Part shown: positions 54,666-62,629 of the stretch, piece by piece | Layout: the number at the start of each line of letters is the position of its first letter | Position numbering within the stretch: position 1 is the stretch's first letter | NCBI GenBank assembly: GCA_009886115.1 | Contig: VFJJ01000069.1 | Location: forward strand, 1-64,000 | DNA from: Actinomycetota bacterium | GTDB lineage: Bacteria; Actinomycetota; Acidimicrobiia; IMCC26256; VFJJ01 | Length of the DNA stretch: 64,000 nucleotides | Reading direction: 5' to 3' | Program-made: the position numbers and the translations under genes | The notes under the pieces: generated by a model | Seen by the model: the letters and a program-made list of their open reading frames with translations, nothing else | Databases searched by the model: none | What the model was told of the DNA's origin: nothing

Positions 54666-56762
54666 GTGATCAGGAGCATCCCCGTTGCCGAGCCGTTGTG
54701 GACCCCGTCGCCCGAGCGGATCGGGGCCACGGCCATGGCCCGCCTCCTGCGCTCGACCGGGTTCGCCGACTACGAGGCGCTCCACGCGTGGTCGGTCGCC
54801 GAGCCGGGGCCGTTCTGGCGCACGATGTGGGACGACATGGGCATCATCGGCAGCCGGGGCCCTGACGATCGGGCGCTCGTGCGGCGTGCCGGGACCACGG
54901 ACGTCGCCCACGACAGCGACCTCGGCGGGTCGATGCGCGATGCCCGCTTCTTCCCCGACGCCCGTCTGAACGTGGCCGAGAACCTGCTCGACGGCCGGGG
55001 GCAGCCCCCCGATTCCCCCGCGCTCATCTTCCGCGGCGAGGACGGGCGCCGCGAGGTCTGGTCGTGGGGGAGGCTGCGCACGACCGCCACCGGGGTCGCC
55101 CGTGCCCTCCGAGACGACGGCGTGGCACCAGGCGAGCGGGTCGTGGCGTGGATGCCCAACGTCCCCGAGACCGTGGCCTTCATGCTCGGGGCCACGAGCA
55201 TCGGCGCCGTGTTCTCGTCGACCTCGCCCGACTTCGGGGTCGACGGGGTCATCGACAGATTCGGACAGATACAACCTGTCGTGCTCTTGGCCGCGGCGCG
55301 TTACACCTATGGCGGCAAGGAGCTCGACTGCCTCGAGCGCCTCGGGCAGATCGTCGATCGCCTGCCGAGCCTGCGCCGAGCCGTCCTCCTCGGCCCAGAC
55401 GACCCGATGCACAGCAGCACGACGTCGACGTCTTCCTGGGAAGCATGGCTCGGCGACGACACCAACGACACCAACGACACCAACGACACCCACGGCTCCG
55501 GGACGCCCGAGGCGTTCGAGCGGTTCCCGTACGACCTCCCGTGGTACGTGCTCTACAGCTCGGGCACGACCGGGCCGCCCAAGTGCATCGTGCACCGGAC
55601 CGGGGGTGTGCTGCTCAAGCACCTCGTCGAGCAGCAGCTCCACTGCGACGTGCGGCCCGGCGACCGCGTCATGTACTTCACGACCACCGGCTGGATGATG
55701 TGGAACTGGTTGGTGTCGGCGCTGGCCTCGGGCGCCACGGCGATCCTCTACGACGGCTCACCCCTGTACCCCGGGCCCGAGGCGTTGTTCCGTATCGCCG
55801 ACGAGGAGGCCGTCACGCTGTTCGGCGTGAGCGCCAAGTTCATCGACTCGGTCAAGAAGGCCGGTTACCACCCTCGCGACAACACAGGCCTCTCGAAGCT
55901 CCGCACCATCTGCAGCACGGGATCGCCCCTGTCACCCGAGTCGTTCGCGTTCGTGTACGAGGCGATCGCCGACGATGTTCACCTGGCCTCGATCTCCGGC
56001 GGCACCGATCTGTGCGGTTGCCTCGTAGCGGGCGATCCGATGTCGCCCGTGTTCGCCGGCGAGATCCAACGCGCCGCGCTGGGCATGGCGATCGAGGTGT
56101 GGGACGACGACGGCCACCCCGTGGTGGACGAGCGGGGTGAGCTGGTGTGCACGGCCCCGTTCCCCTCGATGCCACTCGGGTTCTGGGGCGACGACGACGG
56201 CCGGCGCTACCGCAGCGCCTACTTCGAGCGCTTCGCCGTGCGAGACGATGCCCACGACGGCCAACCGGGCGAGGTGTGGGCCCAGGGCGACTTCGCGACC
56301 CACACGTCGAACGGGGGCTTCGTCATCCACGGGCGCTCCGACACGACCCTCAACCCGGGCGGCGTGCGGATCGGCACCGCAGAGATCTACCGCCAGGTCG
56401 AGCAGATCGCCGATGTGGTCGAGTCGCTCGTGTTCGGGCAGGAGGTGCCCGACGCAGCCGGCGCGCTCGACACCGAGATCGTCCTGCTCGTTCGCCTCGC
56501 GTCCGGGCTGACCCTCACCGACGACCTCGAGGTCGACATCCGGCGACGCATCCGGACGGGCTGCACGCCCCGGCACGTCCCGGGCCTGATCGTCGCCGTC
56601 GACGACCTGCCCCGCACGCGGAGTGGCAAGTTGGCCGAGCTGGCCGTCACCGACGCCGTCAACGGCCGGGCCGTTCGCAACACCGAGGCCCTGGCCAATC
56701 CCGAGACGCTGCACGACATCGCCCGGCGAGTGACCGAGCGGAGAGAGACGAGGACGCCATGA
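54666..56762 (+). CDS. Acetoacetate-CoA ligase
   Basis: 698 residues. The adenylate-forming motifs are complete: YSSGTTGPPKCIVH (P-loop), TTTGWMMWNWLVSAL, GGTDLCGC, TLNPGGVRIGTAEIYR, and PRTRSGKLAELAV with the C-terminal lysine. The N-terminal FWRTMWDDMGI and FPDARLNVAENLL segments are typical of acetoacetyl-CoA synthetase. The reaction is acetoacetate plus ATP and CoA to acetoacetyl-CoA. A DTN-DTN-DTN-DTH stretch from a 9-bp repeat at 55458-55493 expands a surface loop near residue 270. The stop overlaps the LLM gene (ATGA). Confidence 0.9.
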   Translation: MIRSIPVAEPLWTPSPERIGATAMARLLRSTGFADYEALHAWSVAEPGPFWRTMWDDMGIIGSRGPDDRALVRRAGTTDVAHDSDLGGSMRDARFFPDARLNVAENLLDGRGQPPDSPALIFRGEDGRREVWSWGRLRTTATGVARALRDDGVAPGERVVAWMPNVPETVAFMLGATSIGAVFSSTSPDFGVDGVIDRFGQIQPVVLLAAARYTYGGKELDCLERLGQIVDRLPSLRRAVLLGPDDPMHSSTTSTSSWEAWLGDDTNDTNDTNDTHGSGTPEAFERFPYDLPWYVLYSSGTTGPPKCIVHRTGGVLLKHLVEQQLHCDVRPGDRVMYFTTTGWMMWNWLVSALASGATAILYDGSPLYPGPEALFRIADEEAVTLFGVSAKFIDSVKKAGYHPRDNTGLSKLRTICSTGSPLSPESFAFVYEAIADDVHLASISGGTDLCGCLVAGDPMSPVFAGEIQRAALGMAIEVWDDDGHPVVDERGELVCTAPFPSMPLGFWGDDDGRRYRSAYFERFAVRDDAHDGQPGEVWAQGDFATHTSNGGFVIHGRSDTTLNPGGVRIGTAEIYRQVEQIADVVESLVFGQEVPDAAGALDTEIVLLVRLASGLTLTDDLEVDIRRRIRTGCTPRHVPGLIVAVDDLPRTRSGKLAELAVTDAVNGRAVRNTEALANPETLHDIARRVTERRETRTP

Positions 56763-57757
56763 CCGGTTTCGGGCTGCGATTCGACATGCGGGCGCCGGAG
56801 ATCGCCCCCACGACGCTGACCGAGCGTTACGCCGCGGCGCTCGACATGTGCGAGTGGGCCGACGGGCTGGGTTGCGCCAACATCGTCGTCTCCGAGCACC
56901 ACGGCTCGGCCGACGGGTACCTTCCGTCGCCGATGGTGTTCGCGGCTGCGGTGGCCGCTCGCACCACGAACGCCAAGATCGTGCTCAGCGCGCTCATCGC
57001 TCCGCTCCACGACCCGCTGCGGGCTGCCGAGGACCTGGCGATCCTCGACGTGATCTCGGGCGGCCGCTTGATCGTCACGGTGGGAGCGGGCTACGTGCCG
57101 TCGGAGTTCGCCATGTTCGACCGCCGCCTCGACGACCGGGCGGCCCTGGTCGAGGAGGCGGTGACGGTCTTCCAGCAGGCGTGGACGGGCGAGGAGTTCG
57201 AGTTCCGTGGGCGAACGGCTCGCATCACCCCGAAGCCGGTGCAGCAGCCCCGGCCGCCGATCCTGCTCGGGGGCTCGACCAAGGGAGCCGCTCGACGAGC
57301 CGCCCGCCTGGGCGACTGGTTCAGCCCCGGGGCGCCCGGCCTGTGGGAGACCTACCGGGCCGAGGTGCAACGACTCAAGGGCTTCGACCCCGGACCCGAG
57401 CTGGGAGGCGGACCCATCTATCTCCACATCGCCGACGATCCCGACGCGGCGTGGGAACGGATCGCCCCGTACGCCATGCACGAGATGAACTCGTACGGCA
57501 CGTGGTGGCGCGAGAGCAACGACGCCGGGTACCCGATGGCCTCGCCGTACTCGCCGGTCGCCGACGCCGACGCGTTGCGGGCCATGGGCGTGTACCCGGT
57601 GCTCACGCCGGCTGAGACCGTCGAGCTCGCCGGGACCCTGGGCGAGACCGGCCTGTTGATGTTCCACCCGCTGATGGGGGGCACCGACCCCGAGCTGGCG
57701 TGGGAGAGCCTGCGCCTGTTCGAGACCGACGTGCTGGCCGTGCTCAAGGGTTCGTGA
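56759..57757 (+). CDS. LLM-class flavin/F420-dependent oxidoreductase
   Basis: 332 residues from an ATG overlapping the ligase stop. FGLRFDMRAPEIAPTTLTERYAAALDMCEWADGLGCANIVVSEHHGS is the luciferase-like (bacterial luciferase/alkane monooxygenase) opening, with APLHDPLRAAEDLAILDVISGGRLIVTVGAGYVPSEFAMF and PILLGGSTKGAARRAARLGDWF as further core motifs. It could use F420 or FMN; the EHHGS motif favours the monooxygenase-like branch. Its 3' end overlaps by 14 nt with the convergent DUF35 gene. Confidence 0.85.
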   Translation: MTGFGLRFDMRAPEIAPTTLTERYAAALDMCEWADGLGCANIVVSEHHGSADGYLPSPMVFAAAVAARTTNAKIVLSALIAPLHDPLRAAEDLAILDVISGGRLIVTVGAGYVPSEFAMFDRRLDDRAALVEEAVTVFQQAWTGEEFEFRGRTARITPKPVQQPRPPILLGGSTKGAARRAARLGDWFSPGAPGLWETYRAEVQRLKGFDPGPELGGGPIYLHIADDPDAAWERIAPYAMHEMNSYGTWWRESNDAGYPMASPYSPVADADALRAMGVYPVLTPAETVELAGTLGETGLLMFHPLMGGTDPELAWESLRLFETDVLAVLKGS

Positions 57758-58226
57758 CCGCACCTGGAGCGACCACCGGCACGAAGTACGGGAGCGTGAT
57801 CTCGTCGTCGATCGCGCGGAACTCGACCCTGACCCGCATCCCGATGGCGACATCGTCGGGCCGACAGCCGATCACGTTGCTCATCATCTGGTAGCCCTCG
57901 TCGAGGTCGACGATCGCCACGGCGTAGGGCACGGTGAACGCCGGGGTCTGGGGTCGGTGCACGACGGTCCACGAGTAGACCGACCCCACGCCAGCGCTGC
58001 GCTCCCACGCCAGATCGGACGACAGGCACTGCCGGCAGGCCGGCGCCGGGTTGAACACGGTGGCCGAGCAGGCGCGGCAGCGTTGGAAGAGGAGCTCGCC
58101 GCGCCGGCACCCGTCCCAGTAGGGCTTCGACACCACGGTCGGGCGGGGTAGCGGGATCCCGGCCCCCTGGGCGTCGAGCTCTCCCTCGGCCAGGCTCCAC
58201 TCGCGGCTCGGACCCCCCGCGGTCAC
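57744..58226 (-). CDS. DUF35/OB-fold zinc-ribbon partner of a thiolase-like protein (ChsH2-like)
   Basis: 160 residues from GTG 58226, with AAGGAGG 5-7 nt upstream; it overlaps the thiolase stop by 4 nt. The N-terminal zinc ribbon is complete (CRAC and CRQC pairs around residues 45-62), followed by the OB fold: GVGSVYSWTVVHRPQTPAFTVPYAVAIVDLDEGYQMMSNVIG. Such proteins pair with thiolase-like lipid-transfer partners, for example ChsH2 with Ltp2 in steroid side-chain cleavage, where the DUF35 part binds CoA. The pair probably forms one complex. Confidence 0.82.
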   Translation of the reverse strand: MTAGGPSREWSLAEGELDAQGAGIPLPRPTVVSKPYWDGCRRGELLFQRCRACSATVFNPAPACRQCLSSDLAWERSAGVGSVYSWTVVHRPQTPAFTVPYAVAIVDLDEGYQMMSNVIGCRPDDVAIGMRVRVEFRAIDDEITLPYFVPVVAPGAVTNP

Positions 58227-59395
58227 GCCGCCTCCTTGCCGAGCAGCATCACGTCGGTGAACAAGGCGCCGGGCCCGCCGTTGCTGCACATGGCGACCTC
58301 GGCCCCGGCGACCTGTCGGCTCAGGCACCCACCCCGGAGCTGCTGCACCGACCGGATGACACGTTGCAACAACTGCACCGTCGCGCCGCCGTGCGAGAAG
58401 GCCATCAGCCCGCCGTCGGTCGTGATGGGAGAGCGACCCCCGACCTCGATGGTGCCGTCCATCACGAACTCGCCGCCTTCGCCCTCGCCGCAGAAGCCGA
58501 ACGCCTCGAACTGGCGGATGATCTCGAACGAGAACGGATCGTAGAACTCGCACACGTCGACGTCGCTGGGAGTCAAGCCGCACATGGCGAACGCTCGCTG
58601 CGCCGCCAGCCGCCCCGCCCACCCGTTGGCGTACTCGGTCCCGAGACGGCCGGTGAGGTCGAAGACGGGAGGATGCTGGTACGACGGTCCGTAGCTGTCG
58701 CCCCCTCCGCCGAGCAGCCAGACCGGAGCCTGCGCCAGATCACGCGCCCGCTCCCCGGTGGTGAGCACCAAGGCGGCGCCGCCCTCACTCGTCATCGAGC
58801 AGTCGAGGAGGTGGAAGGGATCGGCGACCATGCGCGAGTCGAGGATGTCCTGCGGGGTGAACGGGCCCCGCCCGGAGTAGATGGCGTCGGGGTGGACGTG
58901 GCCGTTGTTGCGGATCGTCGCCGCGACCGTGGCCAGGTGCTCGGGTTTCGTGCCGTACATGTGCATGTGGCGCCGGGCGATCAGGGCGAACTCGGCTGCG
59001 GTGAACAAGCCCCACGGCACGACGAACTCGTTCGCGGGACGGGTCCACGGCGCGGTCGACTCGCGCTCGGTGTACACCCCGGCCGAGCCCGCCGCGATGA
59101 CGACCGTGGTGGCGAGGCCGGTGGCGATGGCCGATGCCGCTTCGAGCACCTGAGGGATCCCGTCGCCCCGGCCGCTGCGCCAGGCTGGGCCGCAGCCGAG
59201 CTGATAGATCCACTGCGTGCCCTGACCGCCGATCGACACGCCGTCGAGGTCCTTCGGCCCGAGCCCGGCGTCGGCCAGCACACCGCGAACGGCGTCGAGG
59301 GTGATCGTGTCCGACGTGTGACCGTCGAGCACCCGGGCCTGCGCTGTGTTGTGGACGCCGACGATGGCGACGTCGTGCAGCGGGTGTCGGGCCAT
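58223..59395 (-). CDS. Thiolase-like lipid-transfer protein/aldolase (Ltp2-like)
   Basis: 390 residues. The thiolase fold is present: DVAIVGVHNTAQAR, SIGGQGTQ, CEFYDPFSFEIIRQFEAFGFCGEGEGGEFV and ITTDGGLMAFSHGGATVQLLQRVIRSVQQLRG, and NGGPGALFTDVMLLGKE. The nucleophilic-Cys loop of true thiolases is not evident, as in Ltp2-type retro-aldolases. Together with the overlapping DUF35 gene this looks like an acyl-CoA retro-aldolase or thiolase pair acting on a CoA-activated side chain. No other steroid-degradation genes are in the window. The start is probably leaderless. Confidence 0.82.
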   Translation of the reverse strand: MARHPLHDVAIVGVHNTAQARVLDGHTSDTITLDAVRGVLADAGLGPKDLDGVSIGGQGTQWIYQLGCGPAWRSGRGDGIPQVLEAASAIATGLATTVVIAAGSAGVYTERESTAPWTRPANEFVVPWGLFTAAEFALIARRHMHMYGTKPEHLATVAATIRNNGHVHPDAIYSGRGPFTPQDILDSRMVADPFHLLDCSMTSEGGAALVLTTGERARDLAQAPVWLLGGGGDSYGPSYQHPPVFDLTGRLGTEYANGWAGRLAAQRAFAMCGLTPSDVDVCEFYDPFSFEIIRQFEAFGFCGEGEGGEFVMDGTIEVGGRSPITTDGGLMAFSHGGATVQLLQRVIRSVQQLRGGCLSRQVAGAEVAMCSNGGPGALFTDVMLLGKEAA

Positions 59396-59402
59396 GGAAC
59401 GG

Positions 59403-59408
59403 AGGCTA
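59403..59408 (-). promoter_or_regulatory. -10 box for the Ltp2-like gene, probable leaderless transcript
   Basis: Reverse-strand TAGCCT lies 7 nt before the ATG at 59395, the same hexamer and spacing as before the threonine aldolase gene. Confidence 0.4.
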
Positions 59409-59506
59409 ACGCCGAGGCGCTCTCGGTGCTCGGCCCCCGACGGGCACGATCACCGACTCCGGCAATAGTCTCCGACTACTACACCGACCCGTCCCAGGAG
59501 ACCCAG

Positions 59507-59812
59507 ATGATCGTCGTCGCCGGCACCCTGCCCATCAACCCTGCCAAGCGTTCCGAGGCCGAAGCGGCGTGCCGGTCGATGTCGGCTGCATGCAAGAGCA
59601 ACGAGCCCGGCTGCCAGGCCTACGAGTTCTCGTGGGACATCACCGAAACCGACACTCTGCGAATCTTCGAGGTCTACACGAGTGCCGACGACCTGGCGTC
59701 GCACATGCAGACCGAGCACTTCAAGGCGTTCGGCGGGCAGCTCGGCGGGCTGCTCGGCGGCGCCCCGGTCTTGGTGAAGTACGAGGTGTCGGCATCGGGC
59801 CCGCTGTTCTGA
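59507..59812 (+). CDS. Antibiotic biosynthesis monooxygenase (ABM) domain protein
   Basis: 101 residues from ATG 59507 with AGGAG 7 nt upstream. MIVVAGTLPINPAKRSEAEAACRSMSAACKSNEPGCQAYEFSWDITETDTLRIFEVYTSADDLASHMQTEHFKAF is the ABM ferredoxin-like fold, with the G-C-x-x-Y/F and H-x-x-T/S-x-H motifs. Members are cofactor-free quinol monooxygenases or small signal-modulating proteins. It is monocistronic and divergent from the thiolase-like gene, ending at a triplicate repeat and hairpin. Confidence 0.82.
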   Translation: MIVVAGTLPINPAKRSEAEAACRSMSAACKSNEPGCQAYEFSWDITETDTLRIFEVYTSADDLASHMQTEHFKAFGGQLGGLLGGAPVLVKYEVSASGPLF

Positions 59813-59849
59813 GACGCTGTTTCGAGACGCTGTTTCGAGACGCTGTCCT
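59811..59849 (+). repeat. 13-bp tandem repeat x3
   Basis: Two identical units GAGACGCTGTTTC and one variant GAGACGCTGTCCT, starting within the stop codon of the ABM gene and filling the spacer up to the convergent MFS gene. Confidence 0.85.
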
Positions 59850-59855
59850 GAGAGC

Positions 59856-61322
59856 TCAGACCGGCCGGGGTGAGGGGCGTCGGCGTTCGGCCGCGCCCCT
59901 CACCCCGGCCGCGATCACCAGCACCATGATCAACGCACAGCCGAGGAACACGTCGGAGAAGGCGTCGGCGTCGACCACGGTCTTGGCCCCGACGATCGAC
60001 ACCACGGCTGCGACGCCGAGGGAGTTCCCGATCCGCTGCAGCGTCTGGTTCAGGCCGGCGCCAGCGGGGACGAGCTCGATCGGGAGCTGGCGCATGATGA
60101 TCGGGAACAGGGCGCCCCAGAGGAACCCCGATCCCACGCCGGCCAACGACACAGCAGCCAACCACAACGGGCGATCGCGCTCCGCGCCGAGCTCGAACGA
60201 CATCCACGTGCACGCGCCCGCCCAGGTGACCCCGCCCGACACGATGATCCATCGGTAGCCGAACCGCTCACCGAGACGTCCTCCGACCGCCGTCGTGATC
60301 GCGGTCGTCACGAACACCGGGGTCGCCAGCAGCCCCGCCTCGGCGATCGAGTGCCCCCACACCTCGGTGAGGAACCGCACGCACGCGAACTGGAAGCCGA
60401 AGAAGCTCACCGCGTAGGTGCACATCGCCAGCGTTCCGAAGCTGAAGCCTTCGAAACGCAGCAGATCCAAGCGCAGCAAGGGATTCGAGAGGCGGCGCGA
60501 CCTCACGACCACCCAGACCAGGAGTGCGGAGCCGAACGCGAACGCGGCAATGGTTCGTTGATCGTCCCAGCCCCACGTGCGGCTCTGCACCAGGCCCAGG
60601 ACCACCCCGGCCACGCCGGCGAACAGCGCGACGCAGCTCACCAGGTCGGGCCACGGCGTGTGACGGTCCGACGGGGACACCGCGGGCCCGGAGTTGGGGA
60701 CCACCTTGATCGCAGCCACCACCGAGCAGACGCCCAAGGGAACGTTCATCCAGAAGGCCCATCGCCACGATCCGACACCGATGAGGAAGCCTCCGAGCGA
60801 CGGCCCGACGGCACCCGCGGCAGCGCCCACGGCCGACCAGGTGGCGATGGCCGTCCCTCGATGGCTCGGCGGGAACTGGGCCAGCACGATCGTGTTCGCC
60901 GTGGGTAGCAAGGCTGCGGTCGCCAGTGCCTGCACGCAGCGGAAGCCGATCAGCACGCCGACCGTCGGCGAGAGTGCCGCACCCACCGAAGCCAGCGTGA
61001 ACACGGCCGTGGCCCCGACGAGGATCCGCTTGCGCCCGAACCGTTCTCCCGCCACACCGCCGAGCACGAGCGTGGAGGCCGAGACGATCGTGAAGATGTT
61101 CACGACCCACGACAGCTCGGCGGTCGACGAATCGGGGAACGAGCTCGCCAGCGCGGGGAAGATCACGAAGATGATCGACAGCGACATGGCCGTCTGGAAG
61201 CTGCTCAGGCTCACGACGGCCAGGGTCAGCCACGCCCGGCGCAGATCGGGCGGGGTGACCTGATCGAACTGCCCGACCGCCGACGTGGCCTCCACCATGC
61301 GGACCCTATCCCCGTGCACCAC
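59856..61322 (-). CDS. MFS transporter, DHA2 (EmrB/QacA)-like
   Basis: 488 residues from the most upstream GTG, or 480 from ATG 61298 (MVEATSAVG). Fourteen hydrophobic segments are expected: VNIFTIVSASTLVLGGVAGERFGRKRILV is the loop 2-3 motif and WSAVGAAAGAVGPSLGGFLIGVGSWRWAFWMNVPLG is motif C with the helix 5-6 region of drug/H+ antiporters. The last 18 codons form half of a strong hairpin (59862-59911), so the Arg/Pro-rich tail is partly dictated by the terminator. It is a likely exporter of an unknown small molecule; no regulator sits beside it. Confidence 0.85.
   Translation of the reverse strand: MVHGDRVRMVEATSAVGQFDQVTPPDLRRAWLTLAVVSLSSFQTAMSLSIIFVIFPALASSFPDSSTAELSWVVNIFTIVSASTLVLGGVAGERFGRKRILVGATAVFTLASVGAALSPTVGVLIGFRCVQALATAALLPTANTIVLAQFPPSHRGTAIATWSAVGAAAGAVGPSLGGFLIGVGSWRWAFWMNVPLGVCSVVAAIKVVPNSGPAVSPSDRHTPWPDLVSCVALFAGVAGVVLGLVQSRTWGWDDQRTIAAFAFGSALLVWVVVRSRRLSNPLLRLDLLRFEGFSFGTLAMCTYAVSFFGFQFACVRFLTEVWGHSIAEAGLLATPVFVTTAITTAVGGRLGERFGYRWIIVSGGVTWAGACTWMSFELGAERDRPLWLAAVSLAGVGSGFLWGALFPIIMRQLPIELVPAGAGLNQTLQRIGNSLGVAAVVSIVGAKTVVDADAFSDVFLGCALIMVLVIAAGVRGAAERRRPSPRPV
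59862..59911. terminator. 18-bp stem hairpin, bidirectional terminator overlapping the MFS 3' end
   Basis: 59862-59879 and 59894-59911 are perfect 18-base reverse complements (CGGCCGGGGTGAGGGGCG and its inverse) with a 14-nt loop. It lies 50 nt after the ABM stop and inside the last codons of the convergent MFS gene. No U-tract follows; GC-rich hairpins of this kind serve as terminators or convergent-transcript barriers in high-GC bacteria. Confidence 0.7.
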
Positions 61323-61413
61323 CCTGTTCCCGGTGGTGGGCTGGTTCGGGCCCGTGCACCGAGTCGGGCGGAAAAGGCCTTACCGGCCGAGATGATGTCG
61401 TCACAATGGGCCC

Positions 61414-62571
61414 ATGGAATGGATCACCCCCCACCTGGCCTCCTGGGCTTCCGAGGTCGATGACGTCACGATGGCCCAGGCGTTACGGCTCTCGCGGCTG
61501 CCCGTCATCGCGGGTCACGTTGCGCTCATGCCCGACGCCCATCTCGGTATCGGCGCCACGGTCGGCAGCGTCATCGCGACCGAAGGTGCCGTGATCCCAT
61601 CGGCGGTCGGTGTCGACCTGGGCTGCGGGATGGCCGCAGTCCACACCACGTTGCGGGCCGAGGACCTGCCCGACGACCTCGCGCGTTTCATGCCTGTCGT
61701 CGAGAAGGCCGTCCCGGCAGGCATCGGCCAGCACTTCCGCGGCGCCGACACGCCCGGCCGAGCCTGGCTGGCCGCCAACCCCGCGCCGACGCTGCTCGAG
61801 CACCGGCTCGAGACCAAGACCGTGCAGCAGTTCGGGTCGCTCGGCTCGGGCAACCACTTCTTCGAGATCTGCCTCTCGAGCGAAGACGAGGTGTGGCTGG
61901 TGCTGCACTCGGGCAGCCGCGGAATCGGCAACATCCTCGCCACCGGGCACATCGGCCGGGCCCGCGGCGCTATGAAGGAGGCGCTGGTGACGCTCGAGGA
62001 CCCCGAGCTGGCCTGGTTCGTGGAGGGCACGCCCGAGTTCGAGGCCTACGTGGCCGACATGCTGTGGGCCCAGCGCTACGCCCGGGCCAACCGGGACTGC
62101 ATGCTCGACCGGGTAACTGCCGAGTTCCTGCGTTTCGTCGGTCACGGTACGGAGCGCACGAGGGTCAACTGCCATCACAACTTCTGCCAGCGCGAGCACC
62201 ACCACGGTCACGACCTCTGGGTCACCCGCAAGGGTGCGATCAAGGCCGACCTCGGCGACTGGGGGATCATCCCCGGTTCGATGGGCGCCCGGTCATACAT
62301 CGTGCGCGGCAAGGGGCAGCCCGACAGCTTCCGCTCGTGCGCCCACGGCGCCGGCCGGCGGCTGTCACGCAACGCGGCACGAAAGCGTTACACCGCGTCG
62401 GATCTCGCCGAGCGCATGAGCGGCCGAGTGTGGAACGACAGCGCGGCCGAGAAGCTGATCGATGAGATCCCCGACGCGTACAAGCCCATCGAGCAGGTGA
62501 TGGCCGACCAGGCCGACCTGGTCACCGTGGTGACCGAGCTGCGGCAGATCCTCAACCACAAGGGGAGCTGA
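61414..62571 (+). CDS. rtcB: RtcB family RNA ligase
   Basis: 385 residues. Manganese ligands are recognisable: MPDAHLGIGATVGSV, VGVDLGCGM with the conserved Cys, GSLGSGNHFFE, HSGSRGIG, and INGRVNCHHNF-type His. The guanylylated His is in SCAHGAGRRLSR. It is the short bacterial form (about 380 residues), in which ligation of 2',3'-cyclic phosphate or 3'-phosphate RNA ends to 5'-OH is inferred from family. An RNA-repair or tRNA-repair role is likely. No archease, RtcA or RtcR gene is nearby. It is monocistronic. Confidence 0.9.
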   Translation: MEWITPHLASWASEVDDVTMAQALRLSRLPVIAGHVALMPDAHLGIGATVGSVIATEGAVIPSAVGVDLGCGMAAVHTTLRAEDLPDDLARFMPVVEKAVPAGIGQHFRGADTPGRAWLAANPAPTLLEHRLETKTVQQFGSLGSGNHFFEICLSSEDEVWLVLHSGSRGIGNILATGHIGRARGAMKEALVTLEDPELAWFVEGTPEFEAYVADMLWAQRYARANRDCMLDRVTAEFLRFVGHGTERTRVNCHHNFCQREHHHGHDLWVTRKGAIKADLGDWGIIPGSMGARSYIVRGKGQPDSFRSCAHGAGRRLSRNAARKRYTASDLAERMSGRVWNDSAAEKLIDEIPDAYKPIEQVMADQADLVTVVTELRQILNHKGS

Positions 62572-62584
62572 ACCACTCCCGGTG

Positions 62585-62629
62585 TCACCGGGCTCACCGG
62601 GCTCACCGGGCTCACCATGTTCACCGGGA
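62585..62629 (+). repeat. 9-bp tandem repeat, TCACCGGGC-type x5
   Basis: Three perfect TCACCGGGC units followed by TCACCATGT and TCACCGGGA, between the RtcB stop and the stop of the convergent phosphotransferase. The last unit overlaps that stop codon. Confidence 0.85.

Noticed and set aside
62585-62629. Rho-independent terminator between rtcB and the phosphotransferase
   Set aside because: The sequence is a direct 9-bp repeat without a stem or U-tract.
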